64,000 nt of DNA from the NCBI RefSeq assembly GCF_003054225.1, contig NZ_QBKQ01000001.1:248001-312000 (forward strand), written 5' to 3'. Shown here piece after piece: positions 52,847 through 61,440 of this stretch. How positions within the stretch are numbered: position 1 is the first letter of the stretch; each line of letters opens with the position of its first letter. A program made the translations under genes and the position numbers. The notes beneath the pieces are model-generated. The model had not been told where the DNA came from and did not search any database. It saw only the letters and a program-made list of their open reading frames with translations. Source of the DNA: Christiangramia gaetbulicola (GTDB taxonomy: Bacteria > Bacteroidota > Bacteroidia > Flavobacteriales > Flavobacteriaceae).

Positions 52847-54091
52847 TTATTTTATAAAGCCAACTCCTGCGGTTGTATTAGTTAGAGTATCAACTAAAAT
52901 AAACCTTCCATTTGCCCTATTTTCATGATAGCTATCTGCAAAAATTGGTTTGCTTAATCTGATCTTTACGCTACCAATATCATTTAAAGCTAAAAATGAA
53001 ACTTTTTCTTCCGCTCCAAAATTGTTATCAACGTGACCTTCCACTTTATCGATCTTAGCCAGTATACCATTTGTATTGTGCTGTAGCACATATTTAGTTC
53101 CCGGAACCAGGGCCTTATTGTCCATCCAGCAGACCATCGCATCGAGGACTTTCGTTTCTGCTGGAACTTCATTAGATTTTACCAACATATCACCTCTTGC
53201 AACATTAATATCGTCTGCAAGGCTTATAGTAACTGAACTACCTGCGGGAGCTTCATTAAAAGATTCAGTAAAAAATTGAATATCCTTAATGGTAGAAGTA
53301 GTTAAAGATGGAAGTACTGTTATCTCATCACCAACTTTCAGGCTGTTACCACTAATTTTACCGGCATATCCACGATAGTCATGAAATTCATCGGTTTTTG
53401 GCCTGATCACCGTTTGAACTGAAAATCTGGCCTGACTCTGTTCTTCAAAATCTTCAGCTTTTAGTGCTTCCAAATGTTCCAGAATTGTTTGACCATTATA
53501 CCATGACATCGCAGTGGATTTCTCAGCAATATTTTCACCCCATAAAGCACTTACCGGTATAAAAGTTAGTTTTTGATCCTTAAAATCACTTTTTGCCCTT
53601 AGCTCCTCAAAATCCTGGATGATATCATTAAATACTTCTTCTGAATAATTAACAAGATCCATCTTATTAACTGCTACTATTACCTCTTTAACTCTCAATA
53701 AATTATTTATAAAGAAATGTCTGTAAGTCTGCTCGATCACACCTTTCCTGGCATCAATAAGAATGATCGATGTCTGAGAAGTTGATGCGCCTGTAACCAT
53801 ATTTCGGGTGTATTCAATATGGCCGGGAGTATCAGCAATAATGTAACTTTTCTTAGGTGTCGAAAAATAAATATGGGCTACGTCTATGGTTATTCCTTGC
53901 TCTCTTTCGGCTACAAGGCCATCTGTGGCAAGTGAAAAATCAAGATAATCAAGACCATTCTTCTTACTCACTCTGTCAATTGCCTCAATTTTATCTGAAG
54001 TAAGCGACTTTGTATCGTAAAGCAACCTTCCTATAAGGGTACTTTTACCATCGTCTACACTGCCTGCTGTTGCTATTTTTAAAACTTCCAT
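52847..54091 (-). CDS. cysN: Sulfate adenylyltransferase subunit 1
   Basis: 414 residues. EF-Tu-like GTPase with P-loop GSVDDGKSTLIGRLLYD, DTPGH, and NKMD. GTP hydrolysis drives APS synthesis by CysD. No APS-kinase (CysC) domain is fused at the C-terminus. 10 bp after cysD. Confidence 0.96.
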   Translation of the reverse strand: MEVLKIATAGSVDDGKSTLIGRLLYDTKSLTSDKIEAIDRVSKKNGLDYLDFSLATDGLVAEREQGITIDVAHIYFSTPKKSYIIADTPGHIEYTRNMVTGASTSQTSIILIDARKGVIEQTYRHFFINNLLRVKEVIVAVNKMDLVNYSEEVFNDIIQDFEELRAKSDFKDQKLTFIPVSALWGENIAEKSTAMSWYNGQTILEHLEALKAEDFEEQSQARFSVQTVIRPKTDEFHDYRGYAGKISGNSLKVGDEITVLPSLTTSTIKDIQFFTESFNEAPAGSSVTISLADDINVARGDMLVKSNEVPAETKVLDAMVCWMDNKALVPGTKYVLQHNTNGILAKIDKVEGHVDNNFGAEEKVSFLALNDIGSVKIRLSKPIFADSYHENRANGRFILVDTLTNTTAGVGFIK

Positions 54092-54101
54092 TTTATTCTT
54101 T

Positions 54102-55001
54102 TTAGAAATACCCCTGCTGTTTTCTTGTTTCCATCGCGGCTTCCGACCTTTTATCGTCGATCCTGGCTCCTCTTTCTGAAATTGCTGAATCTCTTACTTC
54201 CTGTATGATCTTTTGAACTGTATCAGCATCAGACTCTACGGCCGCTGTACAGGTTATATCACCAACAGTTCTGAATCTCACACGTTTTGTTTGTGTGGTT
54301 TCGTGATCTTCTTTGTATACGTATTCTGAAGCGGTCCAGATCAAACCATCTCTTTCAAATATTTCCCTGTCATGAGCAAAATATATAGATGGAATTTCAA
54401 TGTTTTCCGATTCTATATAACTCCATACATCCAATTCAGTCCAGTTTGAAATTGGAAACACTCTAACGTTCTGGCCAATATCAATTCTTCCATTAAGCAT
54501 GTCAAAAACTTCAGGACGCTGGTTCTTTTCATCCCACTCTCCAAAATCATTTCTAACTGAAAAAATCCTTTCTTTGGCTCTTGCCTTTTCCTCATCCCTG
54601 CGAGCTCCGCCAATACAAGCATCAAATTTGAATTCTTCGATCGCATTCAAGAGCGTATTGGTTTGAAGGGAATTCCGACTGGAATATTTTCCTTTTTCCT
54701 CAATAGAAATTCCTTTATCAATATCGTCCTGAACTCTTCTTACGATCAGATTCAATCCAAGTTCTTCAACAAGGCGATCTCTAAATTCTATAGTTTCCGG
54801 AAAATTATGTCCTGTATCTATATGCATTAACGGAAAGGGAATTTTTGCCGGGTAGAAGGCTTTTTGCGCAAGTCTAACCAGCGTTATAGAATCTTTTCCT
54901 CCTGAAAATAAGAGTACCGGATTTTCAAATTGCGCTACCACTTCCCTGAAAATGTAAATAGCCTCGCTTTCTAGTGTATTTTGATTTAAAATTGAACTCA
55001 T
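54102..55001 (-). CDS. cysD: Sulfate adenylyltransferase subunit 2
   Basis: 299 residues. PP-loop ATP pyrophosphatase motif LLFSGGKDSITLVRLA (about 30-45). GGARRDEEKARAKERIFS and the C-terminal SERGARIDDKRSEAAME are family blocks. Forms APS with CysN. 10 bp after cysH. Confidence 0.96.
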   Translation of the reverse strand: MSSILNQNTLESEAIYIFREVVAQFENPVLLFSGGKDSITLVRLAQKAFYPAKIPFPLMHIDTGHNFPETIEFRDRLVEELGLNLIVRRVQDDIDKGISIEEKGKYSSRNSLQTNTLLNAIEEFKFDACIGGARRDEEKARAKERIFSVRNDFGEWDEKNQRPEVFDMLNGRIDIGQNVRVFPISNWTELDVWSYIESENIEIPSIYFAHDREIFERDGLIWTASEYVYKEDHETTQTKRVRFRTVGDITCTAAVESDADTVQKIIQEVRDSAISERGARIDDKRSEAAMETRKQQGYF

Positions 55002-55011
55002 TTATATCTTT

Positions 55012-55641
55012 TTACGCGTGTAAACCACATTCTCTGTTATCTAATACTTTAGTTGGATCAAAATATTTGAATTCGTTCGGCAATTCATTTTCCTTTAAAT
55101 ATTCATCAAGTTGGTTATCTGAATAATGATAAAATGGACTCACCTTTAATACTCCATCTTTACTGTAACTCAAAATATCTATACTGTCCCTGAAAGCAGT
55201 CTGACCTTTTCTCAAATTCGTGAACCAAACATCCGGTTCATGTTCTGCCATTGCTCTTTGAAAAGGCTCCAGCTTCACCTGTTTTGTAAATTCAGCATGA
55301 AAAGGACTATCTACAGATGGAATACCTCCATTTATTGCATCTCTATAAGCCGCAGTTTCTACAGGCGTATAAAGGGAAATATTGAGTTTTAAAGAATCTA
55401 TTAATTCCTTTGCATGTTTATAGGTTTGGGGCGTGTTGTAACCGGTATCACACCAGATCACATTAATACCTGGTTTTACCGCATTGCAGGCATAAATTAT
55501 CGCAGCCTCATAAGGACGAAAATTAGTTGTCACCACCGGAGATTCTCCTTCCTTAATCGCCCACCTGATAATTTCTGGAGGATTTTCTTCTTTGAATTTC
55601 TTATTAAGCTCTTTTAGCTCTGTATCACTTAGCCTTTTCAT
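55012..55641 (-). CDS. cysH: Phosphoadenylyl-sulfate reductase type CysH
   Basis: The ATG at 55641 (MKRLSD) is chosen; it lies 2 bp past the upstream stop, while the longer frame would overlap. 209 residues with the C-terminal catalytic RECGLHA. The adjacent Cys-Cys pair that binds the 4Fe-4S cluster in APS reductases is absent, so by motif the enzyme should use PAPS, yet no APS kinase gene is in the window. The sulfonucleotide-binding VTTNFRPYEAAIIYA region replaces the usual SFG P-loop wording. Confidence 0.88.
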   Translation of the reverse strand: MKRLSDTELKELNKKFKEENPPEIIRWAIKEGESPVVTTNFRPYEAAIIYACNAVKPGINVIWCDTGYNTPQTYKHAKELIDSLKLNISLYTPVETAAYRDAINGGIPSVDSPFHAEFTKQVKLEPFQRAMAEHEPDVWFTNLRKGQTAFRDSIDILSYSKDGVLKVSPFYHYSDNQLDEYLKENELPNEFKYFDPTKVLDNRECGLHA

Positions 55642-55643
55642 AA

Positions 55644-55901
55644 CTATTCTTTTCCGTACGGTATTAAATTCCAAATTCTTTCATGCCCGAAATACAGGAT
55701 CATTTTTGTTACCAGTTCTACTGAACCAATAGCCAGGGCAGTCTCTATCTGCCCGGTAAGGATCCATGATATGATTATAGTATCTATAGTTCCAACTATC
55801 CTCCAACTAATCGTTTTCAAAATACTTCGAACAGGGCGTTCAGTTATTTTATCCTTCTTATATGTGCTTTTTGCGTTTGTATGATTCAGTAACATCAACA
55901 T
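55644..55901 (-). CDS. DUF2061 small membrane protein
   Basis: 85 residues. After a basic N-terminus, RSILKTISWRIVGTIDTIIISWILTG begins the DUF2061 domain, with two hydrophobic helices and a final GHERIWNLIPYG. Function unknown, but the family often heads sulfate-assimilation operons in Bacteroidota, as here where it is the first gene before cysHDN. Confidence 0.85.
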   Translation of the reverse strand: MLMLLNHTNAKSTYKKDKITERPVRSILKTISWRIVGTIDTIIISWILTGQIETALAIGSVELVTKMILYFGHERIWNLIPYGKE

Positions 55902-55922
55902 ATTCTCTTCATTAAAAACTAT

Positions 55923-55944
55923 AACCCTATCGGTTTACTAGGTT
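55923..55944. promoter_or_regulatory. Candidate Rrf2 operator at the cys operon start
   Basis: AACCCTA (55923-55929) and TAGGTT (55939-55944) form an imperfect inverted repeat exactly where transcription from the promoter at 55950-55980 should begin. A repressor here would block initiation. The Rrf2 gene lies immediately upstream on the same strand. Confidence 0.4.
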
Positions 55945-55949
55945 TTAAG

Positions 55950-55980
55950 CAAAACTAGACTTCACTCTTTTAAACACCAA
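55950..55980 (-). promoter_or_regulatory. Canonical promoter of the DUF2061-cysHDN operon
   Basis: Minus strand TTG (55980-55978), 20-nt spacer, TAGTTTTG (55957-55950): full match to the Bacteroidota -33/-7 consensus. Confidence 0.7.
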
Positions 55981-56018
55981 TTATTTTCTAAATAAAAATC
56001 TTATTTTAACACTTCTTC

Positions 56019-56435
56019 TTACTGCGAGATCGCAATATCTTCTAAAGTGTTTTCGCCAAGTACATTCAGTGAAGCGTCCCGAACCTGTATCATCAGCTTA
56101 TGAACTGAACAGGTATTTTCATCTGGGCAATCATCACATTTTTCGTAATAATTAAGACTAACACAAGGAACCATCGCGATGGGTCCTTCGAGTACCCTGA
56201 TCACTGCGGTCATCCTGATCTCGTTAGGTTCCTTGATGAGGTAATAGCCACCGCCTTTACCTTTTTTAGAACCTAGAAAACCCGATTTTCTCAATTCGAG
56301 CATGATACTCTCAAGAAACTTCTGTGAAATATTCTCACTTTCTGAAATTTCTGAAGCCTGGACTGGTTTCCTGTCCTTTTTCCTGGCGATATACGCCAGT
56401 GCCTTAATTCCGTACTTGGTCTTTTTGGAAAGCAT
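56019..56435 (-). CDS. Rrf2-family transcriptional regulator
   Basis: 138 residues. N-terminal winged helix (MLSKKTKYGIKALAYIARKK, SEISESENISQKFLESIMLELRKSGF, KKGKGGGYYL). The C-terminal part has four cysteines in PCVSLNYYEKCDDCPDENTC, more than the three of IscR, so it may bind an Fe-S cluster or respond to thiols. Position between metZ and the cys operon suggests it is a CymR-like regulator of sulfur assimilation; this is inferred from context. 35 bp after metZ. Confidence 0.88.
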   Translation of the reverse strand: MLSKKTKYGIKALAYIARKKDRKPVQASEISESENISQKFLESIMLELRKSGFLGSKKGKGGGYYLIKEPNEIRMTAVIRVLEGPIAMVPCVSLNYYEKCDDCPDENTCSVHKLMIQVRDASLNVLGENTLEDIAISQ

Positions 56436-56470
56436 GGGACGAATATAAAAATATTTTCCCTTTGCTTTCT

Positions 56471-57688
56471 CTAATTCTTCAATGCGTTTTTTAAATCATT
56501 AATTATATCATCTATATGTTCCAGTCCAACCGAGATCCTTACTAGTCCGTCGCTGATTCCTGCATCAAGACGTTCATTTTCGCTCAGTTTACTGTGGGTG
56601 GTCGAAGCAGGATGCGTCACTATGGTCCGGGTATCCCCCAGGTTTGCAGAGCGTGTACAAAGCTGAAGTTTATCAATAAACCTTCGGCCCGCCTCTATTC
56701 CTCCTTTGATCTCAAAAGCCACCACATTCCCGCCCAATCTCATTTGTTTTTTTGCCACTTCATACTGCGGATGCGATTTTAGAAAAGGATATTTCACGTT
56801 TTCAGTCTGGTCTCTTTCTTCCAGAAACTTGGCTACTTTTAAGGCATTTTCACAATGCTTCTCTAACCTTACTGATAAAGTTTCCAGACTTTTTGAAAGT
56901 ATCCAGGCATTAAATGGTGAAAGCGCCGGCCCGGTATTTCTACTGAATAAATAGATCTCTCTAATAAGATCTTCCCGTCCTACGGTAACTCCGCCTAGAA
57001 CTCTACCCTGACCGTCGATCAATTTTGTAGCCGAATGTATCACCAGGTCAGCTCCAAATTTAATCGGGTTCTGAATATAGGGTGTGGCAAAGCAGTTATC
57101 TATGATCAAAATGAGGTCATGCTTTTTCGCAATCTTACCCAGGTTTTCAAGATCCAGAATATCCACGCCGGGATTAGTTGGAGACTCTGCAAACAAGATT
57201 TTAGTTTCCGGTTTAATGAAACTTTCAATTGTTTCTGGCTTATTCACATCGAAATAGGAATGCGAAATATTCCATTTGGGGAAGTACTTGGTAAACAATC
57301 CATGAGTGGAGCCAAACACAGATCTTGCCGCGACTATATGATCTCCGCTATTCAGCAAGGCAGCCAGAGTGGAAAATACCGCGGACATTCCCGTGGCAAA
57401 AGCATAACCGGCTTCCGCAGATTCCATTTTCACTATTTTCTCTACAAACTCCGAGGTATTCGGGTTGGTAAACCTACTGTATATATTACGCTCCTTCTCT
57501 TCCGAAAAACTCGCGCGCATATCTTCTGAATCCTCAAAGACATAACTTGAAGTTAGATAGAGCGGCACAGAATGCTCCTGAAATTGCGTCCTTTCACTTT
57601 GAGTACGTACAGCAATGGTCTCAAAATGTTCCTCATGATGACCATTAAGTCTGTTCTTCCCAGTTTCTATAGCTTGTAGGTTTTCCAT
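56471..57688 (-). CDS. metZ: Trans-sulfuration family PLP enzyme, O-succinyl/O-acetylhomoserine sulfhydrylase-like (MetZ)
   Basis: 405 residues. Cys/Met-metabolism PLP fold: YSRFTNPNTSEFVEKI, FATGMSAVFSTLAALL, DNCFATPYIQNP and the PLP lysine in HSATKLIDGQGRVLGG. It resembles MetZ/MetB-type enzymes rather than the larger MetY at 59944. It may use sulfide or cysteine with an acyl-homoserine. It follows hom by 6 bp. Confidence 0.85.
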   Translation of the reverse strand: MENLQAIETGKNRLNGHHEEHFETIAVRTQSERTQFQEHSVPLYLTSSYVFEDSEDMRASFSEEKERNIYSRFTNPNTSEFVEKIVKMESAEAGYAFATGMSAVFSTLAALLNSGDHIVAARSVFGSTHGLFTKYFPKWNISHSYFDVNKPETIESFIKPETKILFAESPTNPGVDILDLENLGKIAKKHDLILIIDNCFATPYIQNPIKFGADLVIHSATKLIDGQGRVLGGVTVGREDLIREIYLFSRNTGPALSPFNAWILSKSLETLSVRLEKHCENALKVAKFLEERDQTENVKYPFLKSHPQYEVAKKQMRLGGNVVAFEIKGGIEAGRRFIDKLQLCTRSANLGDTRTIVTHPASTTHSKLSENERLDAGISDGLVRISVGLEHIDDIINDLKNALKN

Positions 57689-57694
57689 TTTGTT

Positions 57695-58768
57695 CTAATT
57701 TAATCGTTCAGATATTTTCAAAATATCTCCAAATACTCCTCTTGCGGTAACCTCAGCCCCCGCTCCCGCTCCACGAATCACTAAAGGCTGATCTTTATAA
57801 GATTCGGTATAGATCTCGAAAATATTGTCAGCGCCTTCTATCTGTCCTAAAACAGAAGTCTTAGGTTCACTGATCAATTTAGCTTCCAGGGTTCCGGAGG
57901 CGACATTTAATTCTCCGACATATCTTAAAACCTCATCTTTCAGTTGTTTTGATTTATACCCCTGAAAATGTTCATCCAGTTCAGTAATCCTGGAATTAAA
58001 TTCTTTTAGGCTGGTGTTTCCATTCAATTGAGTTGGAATAAGAGATTCAATTTTCACCTCTTCAAATTCCTTTTTCAGTTTAAGTTCCCTGGCCAGGATC
58101 AATAATTTTCTTCCCACATCTTTTCCGCTTAGGTCAATACGCGCATCTGGTTCAGTATAACCCAGTATTCCGGCTTCCTCAAGTACTTTCGAAAACTCCT
58201 TATCCTCCTTAGAATAGGTGTTGAAAATGTAACTCAGCGAACCTGAAAATACTCCTCTTATCCTGGTGATCTTTTCTCCTGATAAATGAAGCGTTCTCAA
58301 AGTTTCAACTATCGGAAGTCCGGCGCCCACATTGGTTTCATAGATAAAATTCTTGTTGTTCTTTTTCAATTCTCTCCTTAACTCATCATAAAATTCTGAA
58401 GACAATGTATTCGCTACTTTATTCGCCGCGATGATATGACTCCCTGCATTCACCAGGTTGAAATATTTATGCGGGAAATCATCACTGGCCGTGGTATCTA
58501 TGGATACCAAATTTGCAAATTCATGTTTTTTAAAATATTCCTCGATCTCACTGAAAGAATATTTCTTTGAGTATTTTTTGAAACCATTATCCCAGTCAGA
58601 CTTTATTCCATTTGGGTTTAAAAGCGCATGCGTGGAGTCGGCCACCAGGATCAACTTCACAGTGATGCCTGAAGAATTCTTCAAATGTTCTTCAGAATTA
58701 GAGAGCTGCTCCAGCAACTTCCTGCCTACCTTACCCGGCCCAAACAGTGCGAGATGTATCGTTTTCAT
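57695..58768 (-). CDS. hom: Homoserine dehydrogenase (monofunctional)
   Basis: 357 residues. NAD(P)-binding ALFGPGKVGRKLLEQL, DTTASDDFPHKYF, NKVANTLSS, YETNVGAGLPIVETLR and the catalytic region GVFSGSLSYIFNTY. No aspartokinase or ACT domain. It overlaps metX by 38 bp; the Rossmann motif lies within the overlap so the overlap is real. It channels aspartate-semialdehyde to homoserine for metX. Confidence 0.92.
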   Translation of the reverse strand: MKTIHLALFGPGKVGRKLLEQLSNSEEHLKNSSGITVKLILVADSTHALLNPNGIKSDWDNGFKKYSKKYSFSEIEEYFKKHEFANLVSIDTTASDDFPHKYFNLVNAGSHIIAANKVANTLSSEFYDELRRELKKNNKNFIYETNVGAGLPIVETLRTLHLSGEKITRIRGVFSGSLSYIFNTYSKEDKEFSKVLEEAGILGYTEPDARIDLSGKDVGRKLLILARELKLKKEFEEVKIESLIPTQLNGNTSLKEFNSRITELDEHFQGYKSKQLKDEVLRYVGELNVASGTLEAKLISEPKTSVLGQIEGADNIFEIYTESYKDQPLVIRGAGAGAEVTARGVFGDILKISERLN

Positions 58769-59744
58769 TTTTTGGTGTCTTTGTTTGAAATATTGGTTTT
58801 AAAAATCGGTTTAACTGATCGGTTTCGATCAGGAAAGCATCATGGCCATGGATAGATCTTATCTCGTGAATACTGATATTTCCTTTCAGCAGGGAAAGCT
58901 CCACATAAGAATTCCAGTTCTCTTCAGCCAGAAAAAACAGGTCTGAATTCACCGTTACTATATGAATATCACCCTTGATCCTGCTCGCCGCCTCGAGGTA
59001 ATTTCCGGAACCGTCACTTATATCTATGGTGGTAAGCAGATGGTTCATCAGTTTATATGAAGGAAGGGTAAACCTGTTCTTAAGCTTTTCACCATGATGA
59101 AGAAGCCAGTTCTCTACTTCATAAGCCTGGTTTTCCTTATTCCTTTTGCCTTCAAATTTTTGAGCCAGCGACTGTGGCGTGCGGTAAAAGGTCATTGCAT
59201 GCATCCTCGCATCATGTACTGGATCTGAAGAATTATTAAGGATATGATCCTGGATCCTGCAATTTGCCACCAGCCAATCTGTAGACTTATAATCACTTGC
59301 GATCGGGATTACATGCTCTGCCAGTTCGGGTTTAAGAACAGCCAGTTCCCAGGCTAGAGCTCCACCGATACTTCCACCGATAATGGCAAAAAGTTTAGTT
59401 ATATCTAGTTTTTCCAAAGCCTGAGCCTGTATCTCGGCAATATCTCTTAATCTGAATTCCTTATAATTTTCAAAGAACTGATCTTCATGGCCTTTAAAAC
59501 CGTTTCCCGGAATATTAAAAGCCAGCACACAAAACCTTTCAATATCGATACATCTATTCTTGCCAATAAGATCTTTCCACCAGCCTTTACTGCCAGTTAC
59601 CAGTGAGTTCCCGGTAAGCGCATGATTCACGAGAATAATGGGGGCTTCCGTTGGTTTTTTTCCGAAAAACTGATAACTCAGGTAGATATCCTGAACTGTT
59701 CCCGCGGAATTTTTAAAGTTTTCTATTTTAATCTCTTGAAGCAT
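58731..59744 (-). CDS. metX: Homoserine O-acetyltransferase
   Basis: 337 residues. Alpha/beta-hydrolase fold with NHALTGNS (oxyanion side), nucleophile Ser in IGGSIGGALAWELA, and catalytic His in IHGHDAFL. DYKSTDW and the ARMHAMTFYRTPQSL blocks are typical. It activates homoserine with acetyl-CoA (family members can also use succinyl-CoA) for MetY/MetZ. Confidence 0.92.
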   Translation of the reverse strand: MLQEIKIENFKNSAGTVQDIYLSYQFFGKKPTEAPIILVNHALTGNSLVTGSKGWWKDLIGKNRCIDIERFCVLAFNIPGNGFKGHEDQFFENYKEFRLRDIAEIQAQALEKLDITKLFAIIGGSIGGALAWELAVLKPELAEHVIPIASDYKSTDWLVANCRIQDHILNNSSDPVHDARMHAMTFYRTPQSLAQKFEGKRNKENQAYEVENWLLHHGEKLKNRFTLPSYKLMNHLLTTIDISDGSGNYLEAASRIKGDIHIVTVNSDLFFLAEENWNSYVELSLLKGNISIHEIRSIHGHDAFLIETDQLNRFLKPIFQTKTPKNENDTSRTVWAG

Positions 59745-59761
59745 CTAAGTAAATATGTTTT

Positions 59762-59939
59762 TGTCATTGTGAACAAAGGGAGGAATCTCTTGGAATAATA
59801 AAATTTTTAGAGATTCTTCGCTCCATTTCATTTCGCTCTGAATGACAATATTCTTTCCTGTCATTCCGAACGAAGTGAGGGATCTCCTGATAAAAAAATC
59901 TAGGATTCTTCGCTCCACTTCGTTTCGCTCTGAATGACT
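59762..59939. repeat. Tandem pair of MITE-like palindromic repeats
   Basis: Copy 1 59762-59847 and copy 2 59859-59939. Each starts TGTCATT.., ends in ..CGCTCTGAATGAC, and contains GATTCTTCGCTCCA. Termini of each copy are imperfect inverses. They separate metX from metY. The frame 59745-60023 across them is not a gene. Confidence 0.85.
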
Positions 59940-59943
59940 TTCA

Positions 59944-61236
59944 TTAAACCAATGATCTCTTTTTAATTTGAGCGAAGGCCTCTTTAAGATCAGACTTAAG
60001 GTCTTCCACATCTTCCAGACCAACAGATAACCTGATAAGATCTGGAGTTACACCCGTAGATGCCTGCTCCTCTTCGGTTAATTGCTGATGCGTGGTACTC
60101 GCCGGATGAATAATAAGCGATTTTGTATCTCCAATATTTGCAAGCAATGAGAATACCTTAGCTTCGTCTACCACAGTTTTTGCAGCTTCAAATCCACCTT
60201 TTACTCCGAAGGTTACAAGTCCACTTTGTCCTTCTGGCAGGTATTCCTTAGCCAGTTTATAATATTTGCTGTTTTCAAGTCCTGGATAATTAACCCATTC
60301 CACTCCTTCCTGCTCCTGAAGCCATTTCGCAAGTTCCAGGGCATTTTTACTATGTTCTTTAATTCTGATTTTTAATGTTTCAAGCCCCTGAATGATCTGG
60401 AAAGCGTTGAACGGACTCAAGGCCGCACCGTGATCCCTTAATCCTTCAATTCTAACCTTGGCGATGAATGCTGCTTCCTCAAGAGCTTCATGGTAAACCA
60501 GTCCGTGATATCCTGGAGAAGGCTCGGTGAATTCAGGGAATTTGCCATTTGCCCAGTCAAAATTCCCGGCATCGATGATCGCTCCACCCAGGGCAGTTCC
60601 GTTACCGTTGATATATTTAGTGAGTGAATGCAGCACGATATCTGCACCATGCTCTATTGGGTTCAACAGATAAGGAGTCGCCACCGTGTTATCTACGATG
60701 AAAGGAACTTTGAAGGCTTTTGCTTCTTTTGAAATTCCTTTTAGATCCAATACATCCAATTTTGGATTTCCCACAGATTCAGCAAAGAACACTCTGGTAT
60801 TTTCTTTTGCTGCTTTGGTAAAGTTTTCAGGGTCTGTAGGATCTACGAAGGTGGTGGTGATTCCGAGTCGGGGTAAGGTATTCTTGAAGAGATTGTAAGT
60901 TCCGCCGTAAAGACTATTCGAAGAAACTATGTGATCACCAGCTTTTAAGAGGGTTAGTAATGCCGTACTGGTTGCTGCTGTTCCCGAGGCGGTGACTACC
61001 GCGGCGATACCGCCTTCCAGTGCTGCCAGTCGCTGCTCCAGAATATCCAGGGTTGGGTTGTTGATCCTGGTGTAAATAAATCCTGGTTCGGCTAATGAAA
61101 AAAGGTTAGCAGCATGGTCTGAATTATTGAAGACGTAAGAAGTTGTTTGATAAATTGGAACTGCTCTGGTTCCTCCGTTTTGTGTAACATCGTGTCCTGC
61201 GTGTAAAGCCTTGGTTGAAAAATTTTTAGTACTCAT
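59944..61236 (-). CDS. metY: O-acetylhomoserine sulfhydrylase
   Basis: 430 residues, the longer MetY type. FIYTRINNPTLDILEQRL, VNTVATPYLLNP-like DNTVATPYLLNP, and the PLP lysine in HSLTKYINGNGTALGG. Forms homocysteine directly from O-acetylhomoserine and sulfide. First gene of the metY-metX-hom-metZ-rrf2 run and directly downstream of two leader/terminator modules in series. Confidence 0.94.
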   Translation of the reverse strand: MSTKNFSTKALHAGHDVTQNGGTRAVPIYQTTSYVFNNSDHAANLFSLAEPGFIYTRINNPTLDILEQRLAALEGGIAAVVTASGTAATSTALLTLLKAGDHIVSSNSLYGGTYNLFKNTLPRLGITTTFVDPTDPENFTKAAKENTRVFFAESVGNPKLDVLDLKGISKEAKAFKVPFIVDNTVATPYLLNPIEHGADIVLHSLTKYINGNGTALGGAIIDAGNFDWANGKFPEFTEPSPGYHGLVYHEALEEAAFIAKVRIEGLRDHGAALSPFNAFQIIQGLETLKIRIKEHSKNALELAKWLQEQEGVEWVNYPGLENSKYYKLAKEYLPEGQSGLVTFGVKGGFEAAKTVVDEAKVFSLLANIGDTKSLIIHPASTTHQQLTEEEQASTGVTPDLIRLSVGLEDVEDLKSDLKEAFAQIKKRSLV

Positions 61237-61270
61237 GATATATGTTTTTAATTGTTATTGTTTCTGAAAT

Positions 61271-61311
61271 AAAAAAGTCCCCCTGATTTGCTATTACCAG
61301 GGGGACTTTTT
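61271..61311 (-). terminator. metY-proximal attenuator terminator
   Basis: AAAAAGTCCCCCTG and its exact inverse CAGGGGGACTTTTT (61298-61311) form the stem; on the minus strand it is followed by T6. It lies 35 bp before metY. Its loop repeats ATTTGCTATTAC (61286-61297), also found just before the leader start (61402-61413). Confidence 0.88.
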
Positions 61312-61332
61312 GAATTGAACTTTATAACTAAT

Positions 61333-61401
61333 CTAAATTCTCAAGTTTTGGCAATAGCGTTCCATGTGACACATACACATCACGTCCATACACATCATCA
61401 T
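61333..61401 (-). CDS. Met/Cys-rich leader peptide 1 (metY-proximal)
   Basis: ATG at 61401, TAG ending at 61333: 22 residues, beginning MMMCMDVMCMCHM and ending ERYCQNLRI. Seven Met and four Cys codons. A ribosome stalled by lack of Met- or Cys-tRNA would sit here, 22 nt before the terminator. I found no clean alternative pairing with the terminator arm, so the switch may use a different intermediate. Three in-frame ATGs open the ORF. Confidence 0.78.
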   Translation of the reverse strand: MMMCMDVMCMCHMERYCQNLRI

Positions 61402-61440
61402 ATTTGCTATTACTCTATTTTTCATTTTTACACTTTTACT

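Noticed and set aside
57035-57529. 164-residue plus-strand frame
   Set aside because: Antisense to metZ, whose PLP motifs are intact in the minus frame.
59745-60023. 92-residue minus-strand open frame between metX and metY
   Set aside because: It runs through two MITE-like repeats and into the metY 3' end; composition is repeat-derived and the real metY frame covers its right part.
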